Shown: positions 36,137 to 47,300 of the stretch, one piece after another
Layout: each line of letters starts with the position of its first letter
Position numbering within the stretch: position 1 is the stretch's first letter
Assembly (NCBI GenBank): GCA_028015205.1
Contig: JAPWFG010000015.1
Span: 5,332,001 to 5,396,000 of the forward strand
DNA length: 64,000 bases
Source: Mytilisepta virgata
Taxonomy: Eukaryota; Mollusca; Bivalvia; Mytilida; Mytilidae
Direction of reading: 5' to 3'
Position numbers and translations under genes: made by a program
The notes under the pieces: generated by a model
What the model was told of the DNA's origin: nothing
Database searches by the model: none
Seen by the model: the letters and a program-made list of their open reading frames with translations, nothing else

Positions 36137-37950
36137 ATTTATTTTGTCCATTTATCACATAAATCATTTATGCAAGTTTCAGTATATTCAAATACCCCCC
36201 AAAAATACCAAGCCCCATTTTTTATATAGTCCCCCTTCAAAAAAAACCCTCTATAGAATGTTAGGATGTGTGATGGATATTTTACACTGGATCCGGAGAA
36301 AAAAACCTAGGGATATTTTGTTGGTGGATAAAAAACACTAGGGGTTTTTATCCGCCGGATAAAGTACACTGGCGGAATCAAACCACTATTACACATGCTT
36401 TTATTCACAATATTAGAATAGAAAAGCTAGATTGAAAACCGTTCCATGATAAGTTGTTTTTCCTGAAAGACGGGCATTTAGGTGAAATAGTTTCTGTTAT
36501 AAAACATTTTAAAAGCAGCTTGTGAAATGTATAACCCTGTAATATAGATATATTTTTTAATTATCGTATAGTTTGTCCCGTAAAATAAATCAAGAAACTC
36601 TAGCAATCATTCGGAGTTTTATAGAAGGCAGCATTCACTAAAGTTGGATGACAATAAACGATATCCGAAATGTGAGAAACAATGACCAATAGTTCGACTG
36701 CATCTCCAGGTCATTGTCTGCTTTGTGGTCGAAACAAACACGTTATAAACAGTATATACACATAATTCCATAAGGAAATCGCTAACCAACTAATCATGTC
36801 TTGGATCAAGCAAATAGAAAATGTGATAGAGTGAAAATTTGTTTTGGCCAAACGAGATTAACATTTTTCGCACAACTATCACGTTTAAGGGGTTATACAA
36901 ATAAAATAGGCGAACATGCACAATCCTATAATATTAATATCAAAATAAGAAAACAATGCAAAATTTGAAGAACAATACTCAGTTTAAACTTTTTCACAGA
37001 GATGTCGGTTATATGTATTTTCAACGCCGCATTTACAAAAAACTAAGGTTTTAAAATCCATCAAATAAAAAGAAATTACTTTTCTAGTTGTGTTTTCCGA
37101 CACTTTTTTCTACGATATACCTGTACCAAGGTTTTTTCTTAACTTAATTTGAAAAATTACTTTAACGGTTTGTAATTGTAGATATAGTTATAAAATTAGA
37201 CGGGACAAAAATCTTCAAGACAGAAATATATGTTATCGACCTTATCTGAAGGTATGATATCTTATGTGCAGGCATAGTTTTGTCTCTGCAGTTCTAGAAT
37301 GCAATGGAGATCGTACACATGTACAAAGATGACACATGGATTTCAGGTTTTACAGCTGTAGTTTTTGAACACCGTGTGTGACCCTAGGCCTGTTGATTTC
37401 ACTACACCAACATGACCAAGATACAACACACATTAGACAAATTTTGTACACGTTATGCATCAACTGTAAGGAGTTGAGAAAAGTTGGTGTGTGTGTGTGT
37501 GTCATTTTTTAATTAGGATTACTAAAGGAAAAATTAATAATATTCCTAAACGAACACAACAAGATTTCTAAAATGACGTTATGTTACTTTTTATGTAACG
37601 TGAACCCAATGATTTTGGATGACCTTTGCATCAAGCCATCAATATTGTAATTTAATAGGAGACTGTCAATAAAAAACCACTTATTATCATTGATTACAAA
37701 TTTTTTCATTCCACTGTTTGACTACAAAATCATGATATCTTTTTTAAGATCAGGCTTGAGATTGTTTTGTGTAATGTACATGTGCTTCAGCCTGGTTTGA
37801 AAATTAAAATATTGCGTTATCATCTGAATACCCAACTTCTCTATTTTTGCTCAACTCAAAACAAACATGTCGTATGTGATGTTTAGAAAATATTAATTAT
37901 TTTGCCAATAATTAATTCTATGTTACCAGTTATGATATTAAAAACAATTA

Positions 37951-37956
37951 TTTATT
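37951..37956 (-). promoter_or_regulatory. polyadenylation signal of gene B (AATAAA)
   Basis: AATAAA on the minus strand about 80 bases after the gene B stop codon at 38040-38038. Confidence 0.55.
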
Positions 37957-38037
37957 TATCAGATTCAAAGATCAGGTCAAACATTTTCAGTCTTTCATGA
38001 TAAACTCCTAAAATATTTTTTGAAAAATAACTGTGTT

Positions 38038-38314
38038 TTATTGTACTTTTTCGTAATAATCACTTGACCCTGTACTACATGTAGAACTATCTAAATCAGG
38101 TTCTACATCCAAATAATCATTTGTTGTTTCCCTGTTAACTCTTGATGATTGGTATGGAAGTAATGTACTATATGGACGCACTGGAAGTTCGTACCCGTCA
38201 TCATCTTGTTGCTCAGTATTATTCACTTGTAAGACATTGTTATTCTGGGATTCAGTCTGTACACTTTGCTGAGCAGTTTCGGTCTGCTGGTTAACATCCC
38301 TTGTTCTTTGGTTG
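38038..38314 (-). CDS. gene B exon 8: tyrosine-rich cytoplasmic tail
   Basis: Acceptor atttatag, phase 2 entry, 92 codons, TAA at 38040-38038. A glutamine/asparagine-rich start (NQQTETAQQSVQ) precedes DDGYELPVRPYSTLLPYQSS, then DYLDVEPDL, a serine/threonine stretch, and DYYEKVQ at the end. The block from RPYxxL to YEKV aligns with the gene A tail; the first 40 residues are longer here. Confidence 0.85.
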
Positions 38315-41300
38315 CTATAAATGATATTCAAATGTATCGTCTTTACATTGGCTCTTTAATAAGAAATCCATTATTCTGATTGTAAAGCCGGTGTTATATG
38401 GCATCAAAATATAACAAAAATATATAATTTTAACCCTTGTCGTTGAACCATCATATTACTACTTTTACACATTTCTATGTATACATATATTAAGCTGGCC
38501 CGCCACATATGCGAAAAGAACAGTCCCTTGCTAAGTCATAGAAACAGTACAAAAATGTAAAAACCATATCAAAAGTCATTTTACCAGAGGTGGCCAATCT
38601 CTGTTTAGTTTGCCTAATAATCACTCACATTTTTCCCTGTTCTTTATTGTTTTAATATAACATAAAATGGTGACGAAAAGTCGGTAGTAAATTTTGTAAA
38701 GAAATAATTTCATCCATATCTCTTCCATTGTTAGATAAAATCAAATTTTAGAATAATTTCTTGACTTACTTTGCTATATGATGTCTGGACGTTACTTCAT
38801 TGTCTCTTGGCAATACGACCGTAGACCCTAAATTATGAGATATTACATGTGTGATTTAAAGTTGATTTTGTAATTTACAATTTAAACTAAATAATGAATA
38901 AATTTAATACACATTTAGACCTTTGTTAACTTAACTCGTGCTTACTGTGTGCCTCTTTTAAAATTGTAAAATAACAATCCACAGATACTAATATTATATA
39001 CTGAACCGCCAAAGAAACGTCGCTTTTTCAAAATGTTAGCAAAATTCAAAATAAATATTAATTAATGATTTTTATATAATCAGTATTACGATTACATCAC
39101 CATGTAAGATTAAATTACCTGTGAATTAAATTTTCGGTTGAATAATTTTCAGTTGATATCGTAGAGCGACCTACCTAAAACCGCTCGTGGGACACACTTG
39201 GCGGTAATTTTTCTTAAATCTTAAATGTTCGTGAAATTCATGCTCCTTTGTGGGTATAAAAGGCCGGAGAAAATTAAAGAGTGTTAGTATCAGTGTTGAC
39301 ACAGAAGCTATGCCACGTCTGACTCCACAACAGAGAGAACAGGCCATTGGTCGATTGGATGCTGGGCAATCTGCCAGAGTTATTGCCAACGACTTCAACT
39401 GTGCTGTTCGAACAATTGAACGTCTACGGACACGGTACAATGCAACAAACAGCACATAGGACCGTCCACGGAGTGGTAGACCCCAAGTCACTACCCCTAG
39501 ACAGAATAGAGGCATTGTTCGTCACCATTTGATGAATCGGTTCACCCCAGCTGCCGAAACTGCCAGAAACACTGTTGGAACACATGGACGACCCATAAGT
39601 GATGATACGGTTCGTCGGCGATTAGCTGCTAGAAACATGAGATGTCGCCGTCCAGCAAGAGGACCTATTCTTACTCCTCGACACCGTCAAACTCGTCTTC
39701 AGTGGGCCACTCAGCGACAGAATTGGCGAAATCGACAATGGCGTAACATCATCTTCTCTGACGAAAGCCGTTACTGCATTTCAACAGCCGATGGCAGAAC
39801 CAGAGTGTGTAGAAGACGCGGGGAACGTTACGAAGACAGCTGCATTCTGGAAACAGACGCGTGGGGAGGACCTAGCATCATGGTATGGGGTGGAATCGGC
39901 CTTAACGTTAAACTTGGTCCAGTCATCTTTCAGAACCTTGGCCCAGGCAGAGGAAATGGCGTAACAGCTGCCCGTTACATCGACCAAGTCTTGACACCCC
40001 ATGTTCAGCCCCATTTCGCACTTCATCAAAACAAGACTTTCCAACAGGACAATGCACGTGCGCATACCGCAAGAGCCACAAGAGACTTCCTACAGCAGAA
40101 TAACATTAATGTTATGGATTGGCCGGCTTTGAGTCCAGATTTAAACCCTATTGAACATTTATGGGACGAAGTTCAAAGACGGTTGAATAATGAGCAGCCA
40201 AGTCCGACAACTACAGCTGAACTTTCACAAGCGTTTCAGAGAGTATGGGCACGTATTCCGATGGCGTTTATTAATCGGCTCATCAACTCCATGTACCGAA
40301 GATGTGCCGCAGTAATTGGTGCCGGTGGAGGACATACACGTTATTAACGGACGTGGGAGCACAGCATTGAAAACATGTGACGTTGCGACAATTGTGACGT
40401 TTTTGTGAACATTGTAACCAAAAGACTGTAAATCATTCATTAAATTTTGTAAAAATTAATTTAAAATATATAAATGTCACTTTGAAATAAATGTATGTGA
40501 ACATGTCATTTTGTGCGACGTTTCTTTTGCGGTTCAGTGTATATAGTAAATTTATAATATGCTCTATAACGACGCATTTCAAGGAGTTACCTCTCATCAG
40601 CAGCATTAAAACCGAAACTTTTGGAAGACAAAAAGCCAACCTTATTTTAAACAAGAAGTACTCATAACCAAAAATACCGAAATAGGAAGCCAAATTTTTC
40701 GAAAATGGCTGCTGTTGCCATGGTAACGGGTAAAATTAAAAGGTGTTCGGGGTGACATCAGCTATTGCTTGCAACAGCAATTCTAGTTGTTTTATCATAA
40801 TTTTTTTCCTTTCTTCTGAGCCATGAACTAGTCCGATGCGGATATCAAAACCCATTTAAGCGAATTTAATGAAACTTGGTACAATCATAGGTGGCCATGC
40901 CTAGTTGTGCATAGAGGTTTCGGAATTTTCAATGTGATCACCAAAATGTGGAAATATAATTCAACATGCTCCGAATTGGACGAAATTTGGTTTCCATGTA
41001 GATTAGGATATTGCAAAGTGATTTCGTCATCGAAGATTTTCCATCGACCGCCATTTTCAAAATGTAAGCCAAAATGAAAAAAAATATCAACATGCTTCTA
41101 TTTCAACGAAATTTGGTTTCCAAGTAGATTATAATATGGCGAAGTGATTTCCGTCATCGAAAAGCTTTAGGGACTTTTGTGTTGATATCCCCAACACAGT
41201 ATTTGTATGTTTATAATCGGTACATACCGAATTCGGCTAAGGAGATCTACCATGTGCAATACAAGGAATGAACACTTAGTATTTCTATTATTTTTGAATT

Positions 41301-44300
41301 TTGCTAAATACTGGTAATGTCTGTAACAAATCAATGAATAATCATGTCAGACAAGTCTGACGACTGGGTTGGCGAATATCCTCGGGGACCTAGGGTCCAC
41401 CAAGCGTTTTTTATGAATATCTAGAGTATATTATTTAACATGAAATTAACACCTATTACTCTAATTTTTGTTTCAAATAGTCATTAGTTACGGAGCCGGA
41501 ACTGCTTACCCTTCCGGAGCATCTGAGTTCAGTTTTGGTTTTCATAGGAGTTCGTGTTGTTCATTTTCTTTTAGTTTTCAATTTTTATTTGTTGTACTTG
41601 TGGTTGTTCATTTGTCTTTCCGGGTTTGTCTGTCTAATGGATTGCATTTTTTTGGTTTGCTCCTTAGGTATATTTGTCCTCTTTATTGTCTTTTCCAGTG
41701 CTCGAATGCCTCAAATATTTTACAAGCGAGTTTTTGGTGTACAAGTTATTGATTTTTGCATAACGTATGACATCACCGAAACATATCTGAAGTTGCTTAA
41801 TACGTGCAAGTTTTGTTTCCAAAGGTTGGAACCACATTCACCTTTGGGATAAACCAAATTGTTATCTGAAATGTACAGAATTATAATAATAAGAAATAAG
41901 TTGATAAAGTATGTGGGACACACAGTCGAAAGTCATGGTTCTTGGCAGTGTACATGGCACCTTAAGCTCGCCGCTAAAAACTGACACTGATGGAGAAATA
42001 CGTTTAGCTCAATCAGATTTGATTAATTTTGATCATGATTCCTGGCATATTTTTTGCCCAATGTTATATTTACACTCTTCAGTTACTATATTTAGGTGAA
42101 ATGACTTACTAGTTTTCCATCTCTTCATCATAATAGTTGTAGAAATTATTACAACAATACAAAATAAACCTATAGGGACAATAAAATTAATGGGAACCTT
42201 TGAAGTCAAACCATATTCTACAATATAAAAATTTGTATCTGAAGTAGAATTTTTCATTTTTATATATGAGTTGTGTTTGTTTTACAAGCCGACTTATATT
42301 TTACATACGTTTTATTCTACAGGAAGCTATGATTCGGACCGGACAATAGTTCTATATTTTTCAAACGGCGGATAATCAAATGTTTGTAATTTGTACTCAA
42401 ATATTTAAAAGAATGTGGATAGCAGTCGGGGCTTTTAAATAGGTTGCCAAGCTGACCACAAAATATGAACATTTATTTGTCGAAGGCTTTCTCATAACTG
42501 ATATATGTACTTTATCTTTTTAATACATGTAAACAAAAAGTAATAATACATCGGGAACATGTAAAATAAAAGTGAAGAATTTTTGTAGTGTTATGGTACG
42601 ACTGGTGTAAATATAAATTCAATGTTTAAGTTCATTGTTTTAATATTCTCTCCCATATCTGTTTGGGAGACGTCCAGATAAGGAAACGTGACAAATATTA
42701 AAACATAAGATCGCATTTTAGTAGGCTTTAGGAAGTAACATAAATGTCTTTTTTTTTCTTGTTCTATGTTCTCTATCAAACAAGCATATATTGTACGTTC
42801 TTCTCTATTCCTTAACTTCATTTTCTACATTACCGAATGATTATACCAAACTTTGAAGGTTCGTTTTGAAATAATTGCCTATTGGTTGCATAATTAAGAA
42901 AATAAAAACAACCTGTCTTCCAGACGTTTCAAGAGTAGTTTACTTAGAAAATAGTTTATTTTTCTTTCAATTAATATTGTTGTTGTCGTCAGTATAATTT
43001 ATATGTATAGCTGTTATTTGCAATTTCTTCTATTTATCTTTTATATGTTGTTTTACCTTTTGTAGATTCAAAGTCCACACACTTTACAGCGTATTCATTT
43101 TTAACGCACACGTTATATCTACCCACTGGACATTTCTCACTTCTGATTGTTATACAAGCTTTATATCCAGAAACCACTAAAACCTTATCGTGGAAATCCA
43201 TCTGCATATCTGTTTGCTCAAGGCTTATTTCTGTCTCATCTGAAGGCGTTAGTTCTTTTTTGTCACAATACCATTTCACTGACTCTAATGAGTTCGAAGT
43301 ATACACATATAGAGAAAATGTTGACCCCATAAGGTGATTTTGAACATTCTTTTGTTTTATTACTGGGGGTCCTGAAAATAATATAGCATCCGCTGATATA
43401 AACAGACTGCAGTTTTTTTAGATCTAGATTTACTATATATATTGTTTTGCCGAAAATGGTTCTAAAGGATACATTAGCCATGTTGACAAACGTCGATTTC
43501 AATGCAATTGCTTAAAACTTGTATAAATATATGTATGTTGAGATGGACCATTGCAAGACTGAGATAATGCAGTAAATAAATTCATATGTGCCCGATTATT
43601 ATACAAATTAATTAGAATTTACTTCTTCCAAAGTGTAGAGAAACTATTCATAATTGAATGCATATTAGTTCATCAATAATTGATGAAGAGCATTTAGTAA
43701 GTGCACTATCTATTTTATACAAATCGATATTAAACCGTCATTGAGGGGGGGGGCGTAAACTATTAAACTATCTACAGTCAAGCAATATCTGTAATTAGCG
43801 AAAATTTCTGTGATTATCTTACATATATTAGAGCATTCATAATTTCTTTTAAAATTCTATTTTTTTTAGAATTAACTTGTAATGAAAAGTATATTTTGAA
43901 AAAATGTTTAATTCTTCTAAAGATGCATGCATTTCAAAATGTTAGAAATTAAATCCCCAAAACACCAGTTTCGTCTTATTACTATGTCACCCCGAACGTA
44001 GTATTGTTATTTTATGTTTCTTTTTCTTATTATTATTTTTCTTCCAATGATTTTTTTCCGGCTAAGTTCTCGGAGATGATTGGACCATTTCTAATGAAAC
44101 TTCACAGAAACAATAACCGCTGTGTGTAGATGTGATTTTGAATTTTTGAATTTTCAAAATGGCCGCCGTTGCTTTGGTAACGGATAAAGTGCGAAAATTT
44201 GTTTAATTGTAGTTTTGTCTGTACCAATCCTTTCGAAACTTAGTATGATTGCTCCTTGCATCAAGATTTACAAATTAATTCAAAACAAATGAAATCGGTT

Positions 44301-47300
44301 GTACAAATTCGGCCACTGTTGCCAAGGAAACAAAAATGGATATTTTTGGGAAATTGTTTTTTTTCTCTCACCTAAATGACCTCAACTTTATGGATTTGTT
44401 TTGTATAAGTGATAGAAGACTAATGTGGGTTACTATTTTTTTCGAAAATGGCTGCTGTTGCCATGGTAACGGGTAAAATTAAAAGGTGTTTGGGGTGACA
44501 TCAGATATTGCTTGCAGTGGCAGTTCTAATTGTTTTATTATTATTATTTTCCTTTCTTCTGGGCGATGAACTAGTCCGATGCGGATATCAAAACCCATTT
44601 AAGCGAACTTAATGAAACTTGGTACAAACATAGGTGGCCATGCCTAGTTGTGCATAAAGGTTTCGGAATTTTCAATGTGACAACCAAAATATGGAAATAT
44701 AATTCAAAATGCTCCGAATTGGACGAAATTTGGTTTCCATGTAGATTAGGATATTAAAAAGTGATTTCCATCATCGAAGATTTTCCATAGACCGCCATTT
44801 TCAAAATGGCCGCAAAAATGAAAAAAAATATCAACATTCTTCTATTTCAAGGAAATTTGGTTTCCAAGTAGATTATGATATGGCGAAGTGATTTCCATCA
44901 TCGAAATTTTTTTAAATGACCGCAGTTTTGGGGACTTTTGTGTTGGCATCCCAACACTGTATTAGTATGTTTATAATCGGTACATACCATATACCAATAA
45001 TGTAGTCGTTTTATTTGAGGTATTTGTTTCGTTCATACTTTGGTTCCAAACACTACATGTGTAGTCTCCAGCATCTTGATAGCTGCAATCTTCAATCAAT
45101 ATAACAGACACATCAGTAGAACTGTCATCAGGTATAGATCGGATATATGATCCGTTCATGCTGTGTTTCCATTCAAAGAAACCAAACGTCTTCATTTCAC
45201 CTTTTACCGAACATGGAATAGCGATTGGTCTTGAACTGTTGCAGAAAAATTGCCGTCTCATGCTCAAAATTGGCTTATCTAAACAATATTCCATATAATG
45301 TAATAATAAGATATAAAATTTCAAAGTTTCAGTGTCATAATTACAAAAAGCATTTCAAACAATCGCATGTCATTTAAAACTCGCGTCAAACAAAAAATTG
45401 TGTTCAAATAAGACAAACTGCTATTAAATCAAATGAAGAAAAATTCATAATATAAACTTTACGTAACCTCTATTGAAATGTACAAACTTCGTATTTATGG
45501 AAATGGATACAATGTACAAGTCTAACTGGTGTTCTTTTTTTCAATGATATGCAATTGAGGATTAATTTTAAGTTCGTGTTTGAAACCGCTCTTCAACAAG
45601 CATGATTACAGAACAGTGTATTTCTATGTTCTGTGTGTTTTCTAATTTATACATGTATTTATACTTGTGTTGCTGTTAACACATATTCCCGTTGACTTTA
45701 TAGCCTCCACTATTCTTCGAATGATTTGCCGATATTTGTAAAATCTTTTGACAACTTTATATTTGAAGTTTTTAATTTTACTTTTTAGACGAAACAACTA
45801 ATACTCTTTCAAATGTCAATCAAATAAGATCAACGGTTATAAATGTCACCTGTAATATGAAGAGTGATATAGCAGGATACTTCGAAGTCAAACTGTTTGG
45901 ACTGCACCGCACAAATACATTGCTCGTTGTTGTATGAGGAATCTAATTTCAACCGAAGAACTGACCAGACAGATGTATCGTTTCCTGACATTTTCACATC
46001 ATTTTTAAATTGTGCACATTCCCACCTCATATTGAAACTTGTTGCAGTTTTATCTGTAAGGCACGCTATATTGATAGATGAACCGGAAATAAAAGGCATA
46101 TCATCTTCAGTATATATTCTTGGTGTTGGAATATCTGAAAGCAAAACGATTTTTGTGAAAATTATATCTGTTCATGGCTAACTACCTGTCTTCTTATTTA
46201 TGATCTTTTCTGTTAACACATAATATTTTTTTATTAATCACAAAGGAAAAAGACGCCAGAACACATCGAACACAATAATAGTTATTATCATGAGATATAG
46301 GATTTTCATTTTTTTTGTGTGTTTTGTTGCTATTGTTTGATCTCATCCACCCTCCCCATTCGATTTTATCTTTGTATCTGGATGTAAAAAATGTTCCTCT
46401 GGATATTCCTCACAATATTTTTTACATGCACAAACACTCGGGAAAATAAGCTTACTTATTTCTCTATATAAAGACATAAGTTGTGTTCTGATATTTTAAA
46501 TTTCGCGCCAAATGGTATGCATTGACCAGTTTTAAAATAGATATTCTGTTATACCAGTTTTGGTGTACAAGTTATGCAGATTTTGTTGATTTTACATCTG
46601 ATCGGTTGTGCTTGAGATCTAAAAACCCGAGAGTAACAAAAACACAAACCAAGAAAATTTAAATGCCAAAACTACCAACAGGAACAAAATCATCTACGGA
46701 CACAGATTCCAAAGGCAAAAATACCTAGTTTTTGTAAAATCTGAAGTTAAACTGTAATATATTTTCCAGAAAAATCCATTTGGCTTTCTACTGCATTGCT
46801 ATCTTGTTTTTTTTCACCAATTGTTTATTCAAATTCGTTTCCTATCCATCCTTCTCAAAAACCAAAAAATCATTTTCCACAAATAATTAGACAAGGTCTT
46901 TATTAATGTTTTAATATAAATGCCGAAATTTTAGGATAAAACAAAAACAAGATTCATTATATCAGGGCCAATCTAAATTCTCACTATACATAGTCTTCGA
47001 CAACCTAATGCTGTTGTTGTCTTGAATCGGTCGTCAAATGCGTTAATGTCACAATAAGGGAAAATTAGTGTAGCGTCATATTATAATGTATGCTGTTGAA
47101 ATTTTGCTTGTCATCTTCAGGGAACATTGTTACTATTACTTAATTGATTCTAATGTGTGGGTATGGATATGAATAGCTGACAACCATATTGCAGATATCA
47201 AAAGTACGATCATGTATATACAGACAGTATCAATGGATGCGTTCGTTGTGATTTATAATACAATACACAACACAGGAAAGAGCATTACAATTTAGAATTT

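Larger units (their letters stand above)
33721..37950. other. spacer between convergent genes A and B; no gene recognised
   Basis: AT-rich DNA between the two 3' ends. No exon is supported. It holds a diverged direct repeat (34400-34470 and 34543-34612), three copies of a CACTAGTGTAATCATTCC unit (36058-36136), and a short GT run at about 37490-37501. Confidence 0.5.
38958..41312. repeat. interspersed repeat hosting the Tc1 insertion and a nested repeat
   Basis: Segments 38958-38998, 40540-40696 and about 41228-41312 together match, in reverse, the uninterrupted copy at 61180-61470. The Tc1 element and a second repeat of about 530 bp are nested inside it. Shared words include CAAGGAGTTACCTCTCATCAG and GAGATCTACCATGTGCAATAC. 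It lies in the intron between exons 6 and 7 of gene B. Confidence 0.8.

Noticed and set aside
38038..38314. Classical ITIM or ITAM in the receptor tail
   Set aside because: The residue at -2 of RPYSTL is arginine, and the spacing between the YxxPhi motifs is about 15 residues or more. The strict patterns are therefore not met; described only as SH2-type docking sites.
41468..41852. Two hydrophobic open frames
   Set aside because: They are translations of T-rich interspersed repeat sequence and lie on the strand opposite gene B in its intron.
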